64,000 bases of DNA from NCBI GenBank assembly GCA_905200615.1, contig CAJKLB010000001.1, positions 49,875-113,874 on the forward strand. The letters run 5' to 3'. Shown here piece after piece: positions 43,119-52,704 of this stretch. This DNA comes from an uncultured Selenomonadales bacterium. GTDB taxonomy: Bacteria; Bacillota; Clostridia; Christensenellales; QALW01. Each line of letters opens with the position of its first letter. Position 1 is the stretch's first letter. The translations under genes and the position numbers were made by a program. Under the pieces are notes generated by a model. The model was not told the DNA's origin, made no database searches, and saw only the letters and a list, made by a program, of their open reading frames with translations.

Positions 43119-44969
43119 ATGAGCAAAATTATTGGTATTGATTTAGGTACAACAAATTCCTGCGTAGCAGTAATGGAAGGCGGCGAACCCGTCGTTATTC
43201 CTAACAGCGAAGGAGCAAGAACCACACCTTCGGTTGTTGCCTTTAAAGACGGTGAGCGTCTGGTAGGCGCTATCGCAAAACGTCAGGCAGTGGCAAATCC
43301 GGATAACACGGTAATGTCTATTAAACGTGAAATGGGTACTGCCAACAAACGTACCATTGACGGAAAAAGCTATTCTCCGCAGGAAATTTCCGCAATGATC
43401 CTTGCAAAATTGAAGACGGATGCCGAAGCTTATTTGGGTGAGAGCGTTACACAAGCGGTTATCACGGTTCCGGCATACTTTAATGACTCTCAACGTCAGG
43501 CTACCAAGGACGCCGGAAAAATTGCCGGTCTTGAGGTACTGCGTATTATCAACGAACCTACGGCCGCCTCTTTGGCTTACGGATTGGATAAGGAAGAAAA
43601 CCAGAAGATTTTGATTTATGACCTTGGCGGCGGTACGTTCGATGTTTCCATTCTGGAGATCGGTGACGGCGTGTTTGAAGTACTGGCCACCAACGGCGAT
43701 ACGCATTTAGGCGGCGACGACTTTGACCAGCATATTATGGACTGGATGGTTTCCGAGTTCAAAAAGAGCAACGGCGTAGACCTTTCGCAGGATAAAATGG
43801 CCATGCAGCGCTTAAAGGAAGCCGCCGAAAAAGCAAAAATTGATCTTTCCGGCACGCTTTCGGTCAATATCAACCTGCCCTACATTTCCATGGGTCCGGC
43901 CGGTCCGCTGCATATGGATCTGACTCTGACCCGTGCCAAATTTGATGATTTGACCAGTGACTTGGTAAAAAGGACACTGGATCCGGTGAACAAGGCGATA
44001 AGTGACGCGGGCATTTCGATGAGCGATATCCACCGCGTGGTATTGGTAGGCGGATCCACAAGAATTCCCGCCGTACAGGAAGCCGTGAAAAAGATTACCG
44101 GCAAAGAGCCGTTTAAGGGTATCAACCCCGACGAATGTGTTGCCATCGGCGCGGCCATTCAGGGCGGTGTTCTCGGCGGTGAGGTAAAAGATGTTCTTCT
44201 GTTGGATGTAACGCCTCTTTCCCTGGGGATTGAAACCCTAGGCGGCGTTTGCACCAAGCTTATTGAGCGCAACACCACCATTCCCGCCAAAAAGAGCCAG
44301 ATCTTCTCCACTGCCGCCGACGGGCAGACCTCGGTGGAAATCCACGTGCTTCAAGGTGAGCGTGAGATGGCGCAGTATAACAAAACCCTTGGCCGCTTCC
44401 AGCTGACCGGAATTCCGGCGGCACCCCGCGGCGTACCGCAGATTGAGGTTTCCTTTGATATCGACGCCAACGGCATCGTACACGTTTCGGCAAAGGATTT
44501 GGGTACCGGAAATTCTCAGGATATTACGATTACCGCAAGCACCAATCTTTCCGAGGAAGAGATTGATAAGGCGGTAAAAGAAGCCGAGCAGTACGCGGCA
44601 GAGGACAAAAAGAACAAGGAAAACGTAGAAACGCGCAATCAGGCAGACGGACTGGTGTATAACACCGAAAGAACACTGAACGAATTGGGCGATAAGATCG
44701 CTTCGGATGACAAAGCGAAGATTCAAACGGAAATTGACGCGGTAAAAGCGGCGCTTTCCGGAACCGATACGAACGCGATAAAAGCGGCTTCCGATAAGCT
44801 GGCGCAGGTAAGCCAGGAGATTTTCGGCAAAATTTATGCTTCGGCTCAGCAGGCGGCGGGCGCTCAGGGCGCAGCCGGCGCGGAGCAATCTCAGACTTCC
44901 GGCGGCGCGGATCCCGGAAACGGCAACACCTATGATGCGGATTACGAAGTTGTAGACGAGGATAAATAA
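43119..44969 (+). CDS. dnaK: Molecular chaperone DnaK (Hsp70)
   Basis: A 616-residue Hsp70. The ATPase domain starts IIGIDLGTTNSCVA, with PAYFNDSQRQATKDA, IYDLGGGTFDVSIL and VLVGGSTRIP. The linker VLLLDVTPLSLGIET leads to the substrate-binding domain. The C-terminal lid ends DADYEVVDEDK. Gly/Gln/Ala-rich tail before the acidic end. AGGAGG lies 11 nt before the ATG. Part of the hrcA operon. Confidence 0.99.
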   Translation: MSKIIGIDLGTTNSCVAVMEGGEPVVIPNSEGARTTPSVVAFKDGERLVGAIAKRQAVANPDNTVMSIKREMGTANKRTIDGKSYSPQEISAMILAKLKTDAEAYLGESVTQAVITVPAYFNDSQRQATKDAGKIAGLEVLRIINEPTAASLAYGLDKEENQKILIYDLGGGTFDVSILEIGDGVFEVLATNGDTHLGGDDFDQHIMDWMVSEFKKSNGVDLSQDKMAMQRLKEAAEKAKIDLSGTLSVNINLPYISMGPAGPLHMDLTLTRAKFDDLTSDLVKRTLDPVNKAISDAGISMSDIHRVVLVGGSTRIPAVQEAVKKITGKEPFKGINPDECVAIGAAIQGGVLGGEVKDVLLLDVTPLSLGIETLGGVCTKLIERNTTIPAKKSQIFSTAADGQTSVEIHVLQGEREMAQYNKTLGRFQLTGIPAAPRGVPQIEVSFDIDANGIVHVSAKDLGTGNSQDITITASTNLSEEEIDKAVKEAEQYAAEDKKNKENVETRNQADGLVYNTERTLNELGDKIASDDKAKIQTEIDAVKAALSGTDTNAIKAASDKLAQVSQEIFGKIYASAQQAAGAQGAAGAEQSQTSGGADPGNGNTYDADYEVVDEDK

Positions 44970-44977
44970 TAGTTAAT

Positions 44978-46084
44978 ATGGCGAACAAGCGTGATTATTA
45001 TGAAGTGCTGGGCGTACAAAAAAACGCCAGCGAGGACGAAATAAAGAAAGCCTTCCGCCAGTTGGCAAAAAAGTATCACCCGGATATGCATCCGGGTGAT
45101 GCCGAATGCGAAGCTCGCTTTAAAGAAGTGAACGAGGCCTATGATGTGCTCTCGGATCCTCAAAAAAGAGCGAACTATGACCAATTCGGTCATGACGGTC
45201 CTCAGGGCTTCGGCGGCGGCGGATATACCTACAGCAGCGAGGGCTTTTCCGGTTTCGGCGATATTTTTGATACCTTTTTCGGCGGCGGAACCCGGCAGCA
45301 GCGCAATCCCAATGCGCCGCAGCGCGGTAACGATTTGCGGGTAGACCTGAGAATTTCTTTTACAGAAGCCGCTTTCGGTACAAAGAAAGACGTAGAACTG
45401 CTGCGGGAAGAGGAATGTGACATGTGTCACGGCAGCGGTGCAAAACCCGGCACACAACCCGAAACTTGTCCGATATGCCATGGTTCAGGACAGGTACATT
45501 CTCAGCAGAATACGATTTTCGGCAGTTTTGCTTCCACACGTCCCTGCGATCGATGCCGCGGTACGGGAAAGATTGTCAAAGACCCCTGTACGCGCTGCAG
45601 CGGCAAGGGCCGTATACGCCGCAGACGCACTTTAAACATCAATATCCCCGCCGGTATCGATAACGGGCAGGCTATCACTTTGCGCGGCGAGGGCGAGCAA
45701 GGCAGGCGCGGGGGCGGCAACGGTGATCTGTACATACGCATCACCGTGGAAGAGGATAACCGTTTTCTGCGCCGCGGAAGCGATCTGTTCCTGAATATGG
45801 ATATCGATTATGCCACGGCCGTGTTAGGCGGTGAAGTTCAGGTATCCACGTTGGAGGGAATAGCCAATTTAAAAATCCCGGAAGGCACGCAGCCCGGCAC
45901 CCGTTTCCGTATGAAAAACCAGGGTATCGTCCGCATCAATACCCAAATGAAAGGTGATTTGTACGTAACGGTCAATATTACGGTGCCTAAGCGCCTTACG
46001 AATAAGCAAAAAGATTTGCTGAAAGCTTTTCAAGAGGAACTCGGCAACGGAGAAAAAGGAAAAAAGAAAAAGGGTTTGTTTTAA
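44978..46084 (+). CDS. dnaJ: Co-chaperone DnaJ (Hsp40)
   Basis: A 368-residue type I J-protein. The J-domain holds KRDYYEVLGV and HPD in YHPDMHPGD, a Gly/Phe-rich linker follows, and the zinc finger has four CxxCxGxG repeats (CDMCHGSG, CPICHGSG, CDRCRGTG, CTRCSGKG). A C-terminal peptide-binding domain follows. It begins 8 nt after dnaK and ends the operon at the terminator at 46067. Confidence 0.98.
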   Translation: MANKRDYYEVLGVQKNASEDEIKKAFRQLAKKYHPDMHPGDAECEARFKEVNEAYDVLSDPQKRANYDQFGHDGPQGFGGGGYTYSSEGFSGFGDIFDTFFGGGTRQQRNPNAPQRGNDLRVDLRISFTEAAFGTKKDVELLREEECDMCHGSGAKPGTQPETCPICHGSGQVHSQQNTIFGSFASTRPCDRCRGTGKIVKDPCTRCSGKGRIRRRRTLNINIPAGIDNGQAITLRGEGEQGRRGGGNGDLYIRITVEEDNRFLRRGSDLFLNMDIDYATAVLGGEVQVSTLEGIANLKIPEGTQPGTRFRMKNQGIVRINTQMKGDLYVTVNITVPKRLTNKQKDLLKAFQEELGNGEKGKKKKGLF

Positions 46085-46099
46085 AACAGACCCTTTTTT
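46067..46099 (+). terminator. Terminator of heat-shock operon
   Basis: AAAAAGGGTTTG at about 46067 pairs (one wobble) with CAGACCCTTTTTT, overlapping the dnaJ stop and followed by T residues. Confidence 0.85.
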
Positions 46100-46148
46100 A
46101 TTTTTTAATATTTGAGGAAAAAAGTATACTGTTAAAAAATCAAAGATA

Positions 46149-46177
46149 TTGTAAGCGAAGAGCTTTTATGATACAAT
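46149..46177 (+). promoter_or_regulatory. Sigma-A promoter of ABC-transporter operon
   Basis: TTGTAA at 46149-46154, 17 nt, TACAAT at 46172-46177 with TGA before the -10. Confidence 0.75.
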
Positions 46178-46251
46178 AACTTTAGTCTCAGAACAATAGA
46201 TAAGTACTTATTAATAACTACTCTAATCCCCTGTACTATAAGGAGTTTTCA

Positions 46252-46800
46252 ATGGGCAGTATCATATTGATTGTATATATAGTTTTTTGTTTGATTGTTC
46301 TTCTTACGCTTCTGTTAAAGCGAAAATATAAAATTGGGGGAATTGGAATATATTTTTTATTTTTTTGCTTGCTTTATATTTTGTGCAACGCGTTATTCCG
46401 TTTGGAGCATCTTGATTTTTCTATTAATCGACTTTCCAGCGTAAGGGAACGTCTTTATATGATACCGTTTATAACACCCATACGGGAAGCTATCCGTTTA
46501 AACGGCTCCATCGCACCGCTTTTATTCAGTTATTGTAAATACATATCAATCGGCGCGGCCTTAACTATTGCCGTTACATTTTTAACCCCGCGTGATAAAA
46601 ATATCCTCAAAAAGATACTTTTGGCCTGGGCAATTCTTTTCCTCGTTACTTTAACGGCATGCTGCTTTTCGCTTGTTATTTTTGACAGTGGAGTATTTGT
46701 TTCTTTACTTGGGGGAATTGTTATAGGATATATACTTACGAAAGATATAAAAAAGAGAATAGAAAAAATAATTATTTATACAGAGGAAGATTATGAATAG
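46252..46800 (+). CDS. Small polytopic membrane protein of ABC operon
   Basis: A 182-residue protein with about five hydrophobic segments. The motif MIPFITPIREAIRLNGS between helices resembles VanZ-like proteins, but the match is weak. It overlaps the ATP-binding-protein gene by 8 nt, so it is probably part of the transporter or its regulation. AAGGAG precedes the ATG. The transport substrate is unknown. Confidence 0.7.
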   Translation: MGSIILIVYIVFCLIVLLTLLLKRKYKIGGIGIYFLFFCLLYILCNALFRLEHLDFSINRLSSVRERLYMIPFITPIREAIRLNGSIAPLLFSYCKYISIGAALTIAVTFLTPRDKNILKKILLAWAILFLVTLTACCFSLVIFDSGVFVSLLGGIVIGYILTKDIKKRIEKIIIYTEEDYE

Positions 46801-47458
46801 TCTTTTAACCGTATCTGAGCTGAAAAAAAAATATACACAGGGCGAAGTAGAAATTGATGTTATAAACGGACAGAATCTTGAACTTGCCGCGAGCGAAATG
46901 ATCGCTGTTATGGGGAAAAGCGGATCAGGCAAAACAACTTTTTTAAAAATGATAGGGGGACTTCTTCCCCCCAGCAGCGGATTTGTTTCTTTTAAGGGAG
47001 AAGATATTTATCAAAAGAACGAAAAGGAACGCAGCAGGCTTCGAAGAGAAAAAATAGGTTTTGTTTTTCAGAATTATGAATTAATTCCTGAACTCAATGT
47101 ACAGGAAAATATCATTTTTCCTCTGCTTCTAAGCAAAAAAATTGTTGATAAAGACTATCTGAACGCTCTTTACACAGAGTTGGAGCTTTTGGATAAGAAA
47201 AAACGTTATCCGGAACAGCTTTCGGGTGGAGAGCAGCAGCGAACCGCGATTGCCCGCGCGCTTATTACAAAACCGGAACTGATTTTATGTGATGAGCCAA
47301 CAGGAAATTTGGATGAAGCTACCGCCAAACAAGTAATGGAAATGCTGAAAAATATTCATGAAAAATACAAAACAGCTATGATCATCGTTACACACGATAA
47401 GGATATCGCCGCTTACGCAGATAGAGTCCTTACAGCCGAAAACGGAATTTTCAGGTAA
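46793..47458 (+). CDS. ABC transporter ATP-binding protein (MacB/LolD type)
   Basis: A 221-residue ATPase with Walker A GKSGSGKTT, Q-loop VFQNYELIPELNV, signature LSGGEQQR, and Walker B LILCDEPTGNLDE followed by an H-loop in VTHDKD. This is the family that pairs with FtsX-type permeases (exporters of lipoproteins, antibiotics or peptides, or mechanotransmission systems). It overlaps the upstream gene by 8 nt and is 5 nt before the permease. Confidence 0.95.
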   Translation: MNSLLTVSELKKKYTQGEVEIDVINGQNLELAASEMIAVMGKSGSGKTTFLKMIGGLLPPSSGFVSFKGEDIYQKNEKERSRLRREKIGFVFQNYELIPELNVQENIIFPLLLSKKIVDKDYLNALYTELELLDKKKRYPEQLSGGEQQRTAIARALITKPELILCDEPTGNLDEATAKQVMEMLKNIHEKYKTAMIIVTHDKDIAAYADRVLTAENGIFR

Positions 47459-47463
47459 ACGAT

Positions 47464-49938
47464 ATGCACGGAATTCTATTATATATCAAAAAAAACATTC
47501 TGAAAAAGTATTATACCTATTTCCTTATTTTTATTGCGCTAGCCATTCTTTTGTCTTGTCTGATTACGGTATTTGCATCAGGTCAAGCTTTATCACAGGC
47601 ATATCGAAACGCGCTGAAAAGCACTTACGGCACACAGCAATATGTGGCATTTCACGTCAGCACAGACGAAATTCCGGAAAATATTTTTTCTTCTGTGGGG
47701 GTAACAAAAATTTTCGGCACGCTGCAGAAGGAACAAAAAACAGCCGCTATCGGCTGGATGGATGAAACCGCACTGAAAATGCATGAAATTTCTCTTATAT
47801 CCGGCAGATTCGCGCAAAAAGAGAACGAAATTGTTTTGGAAGAGTGGGTAAAGGAACGCTTTTTCCCCGAAGCAGAAATAGGGGAATCTATAAAATTATC
47901 CTATAATGCGTTTTCTCAAAACGGTATGTTTGATTTTCCAAAAGAAAAAACCCTTATTCTTTCCGGGATTATTAAAAATTATTCGTCTGTTCAAACCGGA
48001 GACGTTTTAACGCCCGAAGCAGGTTATGAACAGCTTCCGTCTGTCCTTTTTTGTTCCTTACCGCAAGATACGGATTGTTATGTTGAAACCCTTTCTTGTA
48101 TTTTTATTGAAAATGCCTTTAACGGTCGACCGCTGCTTCAGCAATACTTTCAGCCCGCGGAAATAAGCAGTAACGACGAATATTACCGCGCGGATATTTC
48201 TAATATAGATACTTTCATTGTTCAGATATTCAAACTCATCGTTTTAGCCGCAACCGTTTTGATCTTACCGACGATACTGTTTCTTTTTGTATGGGGTGAT
48301 TTTCCCTCTCTCAAAAAGGCTTTTGTACTGGGCGCGGATAAAAATCAACTTTTTATTGTTGTGTTTTTGAAATGTATCATAGAAATATCGGCATCACTTA
48401 TCTTGGGAACCCTCCTGTCTTTTTTTACGGTCGGCGCCTTTTCCAGATTGCTGCTTACGTTCTTTTCCATTGATATCGCCTCTCACATATCACAAAGCGC
48501 TCTTATGATCGGAATCTCCTTATATTTGCTGGTGGGGCTTTTGTCAAGCGCGGTAATTTCCTTGCTTTCCGTAAGATTGCTCACACGAGAACCAAAAACC
48601 GCAAAGAAAAAACACATTATATTTTCTTCAAAAAATCCGTTTATTCTGTTTGCTTATAAAAATATTTTAACGCATTTTTCAAAATTTATGGCAACTTCTT
48701 TCTGTCTGGCCGTTTGCATTACCGTCTTTTGCTGCAGCTTCGCGGTAAGCAAAGGATTTATAAAGGATTTAGAGCACCCTTTTTGTGATTTTTCTCTGGA
48801 ATTCAATATGCAGATTTTCGCAGGTCCGTTACGAATTCCGTGCCAGGAAAAACGAGGGTTCACCGAAAAAGAACTTGAGCCGATAATCAATGATATCAAC
48901 ATAAAAAATTTATTTCTTACGAAATACGCGGTTGTTAATATTTTAAGTGAAGATACGGAAATTCACCAACTTTTTGCTGATAGGCTTCTTCGTCCTTTCT
49001 CTTCAAATCCCGAAGAAATGGAGCAAGAAAAAAGTCGTTATGGCTATAAAACAACAGAAAATCTTTATCGAACCACAATTAAGGGCGTAGATGAGCCGGT
49101 GCTTGATATTTTAAAAAATTTTAAAACCATAGGGCAAATAAACAAGGAACAACTAAAAAAAGGAGAAGAAGTAATTCTTTGTGTTTCAGAGCAAAAGTAT
49201 GACGATAAAATAAAAGCGCTTCTTGGCAAAGACCTTGTTTTTACACAGATTTTTGATTATATTCCCGAAAAAAGCGAGGGATTTCGCCGTGATATGACCG
49301 CCGAGGTAGCCGGAATCGTAATTGTTCCGGAGAAAGAAGATTTATATACTCGCGCGTTTGCGTCAAACGGTTATGATTTTTTATGGAACAGCAGCGCTTT
49401 TCTTGAATACGGAATCCATGAATACTATTTCGGCGTATATATCGAAACAATAAACGATACAGATGTCAATCATTTAAACAGTGTATTGGCTGAAATCAAA
49501 GAGGAAAATCCGGAAGCCACATATATTTCAAAAACAGAAATCAAGCAAGCGGAACAAAAAATAAACAATATCGTAGTAATTACGTCAAGCGCTATTATAA
49601 GTATCTTGGGATTACTTGCTTTTTTGATTATTTTCCTAAATTATTTGCTTTCCGTAAATCAAAAAAAGGAATTATTAAAAACGCTTTATTCTATCGGAAT
49701 GACCCGAGGAGAATTAAATCAGTTGATCCTCACAGAACATTTGCTTTATCTTTTAACCGGATATTTTCTTTCTTTACCGTTTATCACTCTTTTTACGTTT
49801 GTTTTAGAGGCCATAAATTTTTTACCTTTCATTCTTTTGCGCGGCATCCTTGTTTTAGCAGGATTATCGGCAGTGGGTGTATTGTTGAGCTTGTATAATG
49901 ATCGGTGGATTCAGAAAAATATAACGGCTGTTTTGTAA
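47464..49938 (+). CDS. ABC transporter permease, FtsX-like, tandem halves
   Basis: An 824-residue protein with two FtsX-type halves. Each has a leading helix (about residues 17-38 and 398-420), a large extracytoplasmic domain of some 220-250 residues, and three closing helices (about 255-375 and 695-820). The outer domain has no signature sequence. The architecture resembles BceB/VraG- or MacB-like exporters. The lack of a two-component system next door argues against a classical BceRS module. Substrate unknown. Confidence 0.85.
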   Translation: MHGILLYIKKNILKKYYTYFLIFIALAILLSCLITVFASGQALSQAYRNALKSTYGTQQYVAFHVSTDEIPENIFSSVGVTKIFGTLQKEQKTAAIGWMDETALKMHEISLISGRFAQKENEIVLEEWVKERFFPEAEIGESIKLSYNAFSQNGMFDFPKEKTLILSGIIKNYSSVQTGDVLTPEAGYEQLPSVLFCSLPQDTDCYVETLSCIFIENAFNGRPLLQQYFQPAEISSNDEYYRADISNIDTFIVQIFKLIVLAATVLILPTILFLFVWGDFPSLKKAFVLGADKNQLFIVVFLKCIIEISASLILGTLLSFFTVGAFSRLLLTFFSIDIASHISQSALMIGISLYLLVGLLSSAVISLLSVRLLTREPKTAKKKHIIFSSKNPFILFAYKNILTHFSKFMATSFCLAVCITVFCCSFAVSKGFIKDLEHPFCDFSLEFNMQIFAGPLRIPCQEKRGFTEKELEPIINDINIKNLFLTKYAVVNILSEDTEIHQLFADRLLRPFSSNPEEMEQEKSRYGYKTTENLYRTTIKGVDEPVLDILKNFKTIGQINKEQLKKGEEVILCVSEQKYDDKIKALLGKDLVFTQIFDYIPEKSEGFRRDMTAEVAGIVIVPEKEDLYTRAFASNGYDFLWNSSAFLEYGIHEYYFGVYIETINDTDVNHLNSVLAEIKEENPEATYISKTEIKQAEQKINNIVVITSSAIISILGLLAFLIIFLNYLLSVNQKKELLKTLYSIGMTRGELNQLILTEHLLYLLTGYFLSLPFITLFTFVLEAINFLPFILLRGILVLAGLSAVGVLLSLYNDRWIQKNITAVL

Positions 49939-50012
49939 AAAAACGTTTTAAAAGCAGCGCTTTGCTCTTTTCCCTTAACTTATTTGGCGCGCCCTTTTTC
50001 CGTCTATCAAAA

Positions 50013-50046
50013 AAAGCCACACAAGGCAAATGCTTTGAGTGGCTTT
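50013..50046 (-). terminator. Terminator of serC-serA operon
   Basis: AAAGCCAC and GTGGCTTT pair around the region 50021-50038. A run of T follows on the minus strand, so it ends the serA transcript; it can also stop the ABC operon. Confidence 0.85.
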
Positions 50047-50121
50047 ATGATTTATAGGAACGTGGCGAACACAAGGCGAACCGCTTTATTAAAATGAACC
50101 GGTCAGCCTATTGAAAAAAGA

Positions 50122-51285
50122 TTAAAGGACACGTACACGGATCACATTCTCAATGGCGTTAATGATATCCACGATTTCAGGCTTAAACTCATTATCAATA
50201 TCGATAATGGTATAGGCGTAATCTCCTTTGGAAGCATTGATCATTCCGCTGATATTCTCCCCGTGCGCCGCGATTGCCGCGGTAATCTGTCCTACCATAT
50301 TACTGGTGTTTTTATGCATTACGGTAACGCGGGCCTTTCCGGTGCGGGCAAGCGCTACATTCGGATAGTTTACGCTGTTTTTAATGGTACCCATCTCAAT
50401 ATAATCCCTCAGCTCGCGGGAAGCCATGGCCGCGCAATTATCCTCGGATTCCGGGGTAGAAGCTCCTAAATGGGGAAGTACCACCACGCCTTTGGCACCG
50501 ATCAGCGCGTCATCGGCAAAATCAGTAGCGAATTTATAAACCTTGCCGGCGGCACAGGCCTCAACAATATCCTGGTTCTTTACCAGACCTCCGCGCGCAA
50601 AATTCAAAATAATTACGCCGTCCTTCATAGAAGCGATAGAATCCTTATTGATCATGCCCTTGGTGGAATCAATCTGGGGAACATGAAGCGTAATTACATC
50701 GCTTTGAGCCATCAGCTGTTCTAAGCTCTCCGCTTTTTTTACCGCGCGGGAAAGTCTCCAAGCCGCGTCAACCGATACAAAAGGATCATATCCCAGCACG
50801 TTCATTCCCAGTTCCGCCGCGGCGTTAGCCACCAAGCCGCCGATCGCGCCCAGACCGATTACGCCTAAAGTCTTCCCTTTGATTTCCGGTCCTACGAACT
50901 GGCTTTTTCCTTTTTCCGCCATTTTAGCTATAGCATCGCCGTTTCCCTTTAAATTCTTAACCCAATCCGCCGCTTCAAACAAATTACGGCTGGCAGCGAT
51001 CATAGTGCCGATTACCAACTCCTTTACCGCGTTGGCGTTGGCGCCGGGAGAATTAAATACCACAATACCCTTTTCCGCGCAAAGGTCAACCGGAATGTTG
51101 TTGACGCCCGCGCCGGCACGTGCTACAGCTAAAGTAGCCGGTGAAAAATCATAGCTGAGCATATCGGCCGAACGAACCAAAATTCCTACCGGATCCTTGG
51201 CGTCTTCAGAAATATGATACTGTCCTTCAGGCAAATTTGCCTTAATAACCTCTGCGATGGAATTCAGCTTTAAAATCTCCGTCAT
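50122..51285 (-). CDS. serA: D-3-phosphoglycerate dehydrogenase
   Basis: First enzyme of serine synthesis: 3-phosphoglycerate to phosphohydroxypyruvate with NAD. The 387-residue short form has a Rossmann motif GVIGLGAIGGLVANAA, catalytic Arg in LNFARGGLV, Glu region, and His in LPHLGASTPESE. The C-terminal ACT domain (TVMHKNTSNMVGQIT) implies serine feedback. It is 9 nt after serC and coupled in the operon. Confidence 0.97.
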   Translation of the reverse strand: MTEILKLNSIAEVIKANLPEGQYHISEDAKDPVGILVRSADMLSYDFSPATLAVARAGAGVNNIPVDLCAEKGIVVFNSPGANANAVKELVIGTMIAASRNLFEAADWVKNLKGNGDAIAKMAEKGKSQFVGPEIKGKTLGVIGLGAIGGLVANAAAELGMNVLGYDPFVSVDAAWRLSRAVKKAESLEQLMAQSDVITLHVPQIDSTKGMINKDSIASMKDGVIILNFARGGLVKNQDIVEACAAGKVYKFATDFADDALIGAKGVVVLPHLGASTPESEDNCAAMASRELRDYIEMGTIKNSVNYPNVALARTGKARVTVMHKNTSNMVGQITAAIAAHGENISGMINASKGDYAYTIIDIDNEFKPEIVDIINAIENVIRVRVL

Positions 51286-51294
51286 CTTTATACC

Positions 51295-52371
51295 TCACTT
51301 ATTCTCCGCTTCAAATTTTTTCATAAAGGCAACCAGTTTTTCCACACCCTCTATCGGCATGGCGTTATAAATGGAGGCTCGCATACCGCCTACCAGACGG
51401 TGACCTTTCAGGGAAACCAGTCCCTCGGCCGCGGCTTCTTTTACAAATTTAGCATCCAGCTCGGCGCTGGGAGTAACAAAGGGAACGTTCATCAAGGAGC
51501 GATCCTCTTTCGCTACATTGTTTTTATAAAAATCGCTGCTGTCAATATATTCATAAAGCAACGCGGCTTTTTGAATATTTTTCTGCTGTACGGCTTCTAC
51601 GCCGCCCATCTCTTTAATCCAGCGGAATACAAGCATGGAAATATAAATACTGTAACAAGGAGGCGTGTTATAAAGGCTGTCGGCATCAGCCTGCGTTTTC
51701 CACATCAGCATTTTAGGACAGTCGGTCTTAGCCTGATCCAACAGATCTTCGCGTACAATTACCACCGTAACCCCGGCAGGCCCGATATTTTTCTGTGCCC
51801 CGGCATAGATCACGCCGAACTTGGATACATCCACCGGTTCGGAAAGAATCATGGACGACATATCCGCTACCAGCGGTACATTGCCGGTTTCAGGCACATA
51901 ATTATATTTCGTACCAAAAATCGTATTGTTAAAGGTGATATGTACAAAATCGGCTTCCGGATCAATCATATCCTTTGTAACTTTGGGAATATACGTATAT
52001 ACGGCTTCTTCACTGGAGGCAACAACTCTGGCATTGGTCAAACGAGCGCCTTCCTTCGCCGCAAGAGAAGCAAAATTGCCGGTTACGATATAATCGCCCT
52101 TCCCGTTTTTGTGCAGATTCAAGGGAACGGCAGCAAACTGTGTGGAAGCACCGCCCTGCACGAACAATACCTTATAATTTTCCGGAATATTCATCAGCTC
52201 GCGAAGCAGTGCTTCGGCTTCCTTAATAATGGCGTCGTAACACTTTGCGCGGTGGCTCATTTCAAGAACGCTCATGCCCGAACCTTCATAGTCAAGCATA
52301 TCTGCTGCAGCTTTTTTTAATACCGATTCCGGCAGCATAGACGGACCGGCACTGAAATTATAAACTCTCAT
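51295..52371 (-). CDS. serC: Phosphoserine aminotransferase
   Basis: Transaminates phosphohydroxypyruvate with glutamate to phosphoserine. The 358-residue protein begins VYNFSAGPSMLPESVL, has the PLP lysine in YAGAQKNIGPAGVT, and the SRMNVPFVTP-like SLMNVPFVTP stretch. GGAGG precedes the ATG by about 9 nt. It is first in the serC-serA operon, behind the promoter at 52433-52461. Confidence 0.97.
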   Translation of the reverse strand: MRVYNFSAGPSMLPESVLKKAAADMLDYEGSGMSVLEMSHRAKCYDAIIKEAEALLRELMNIPENYKVLFVQGGASTQFAAVPLNLHKNGKGDYIVTGNFASLAAKEGARLTNARVVASSEEAVYTYIPKVTKDMIDPEADFVHITFNNTIFGTKYNYVPETGNVPLVADMSSMILSEPVDVSKFGVIYAGAQKNIGPAGVTVVIVREDLLDQAKTDCPKMLMWKTQADADSLYNTPPCYSIYISMLVFRWIKEMGGVEAVQQKNIQKAALLYEYIDSSDFYKNNVAKEDRSLMNVPFVTPSAELDAKFVKEAAAEGLVSLKGHRLVGGMRASIYNAMPIEGVEKLVAFMKKFEAENK

Positions 52372-52432
52372 GGTTTCAGCCTCCTATAAGCCCAATAAAT
52401 TTTTTCGCGCAAATGAAAAACGCGTTGCAAAC

Positions 52433-52461
52433 ATTATACTACCGCTTTGCTTTTCGCGCAA
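52433..52461 (-). promoter_or_regulatory. Promoter of serC-serA operon
   Basis: On the minus strand TTGCGC (52461-52456), 17 nt, TATAAT (52438-52433). Confidence 0.8.
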
Positions 52462-52615
52462 GCAGATTCCGCCGACAGGAGCCTGTTTTTCAAAAAAAAC
52501 ATTTTTAACAGCCAATAAATCTGTCATAAATACGGCTCAAGTTTTGCCATAAACCTCTTATTGTTTGTTTCCGTTATTTCCCAAATATTTTTGATCCGTC
52601 AAAAGGGGATTTTTG

Positions 52616-52644
52616 TTGTAATTTTGTTTAAAACATGTTATACT
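52616..52644 (+). promoter_or_regulatory. Promoter of zinc-ribbon protein gene
   Basis: TTGTAA at 52616-52621, 17 nt, TATACT at 52639-52644, with TG one base upstream (extended -10). Confidence 0.72.
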
Positions 52645-52704
52645 GTCATATAGTTTGTAATATCTTAATATAAATATGGAAATTTAACTAAGGAGGATGT
52701 CTTT

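Noticed and set aside
51400..52320. 306-residue plus-strand frame opposite serC
   Set aside because: Antisense to a well-conserved gene, with no domain.
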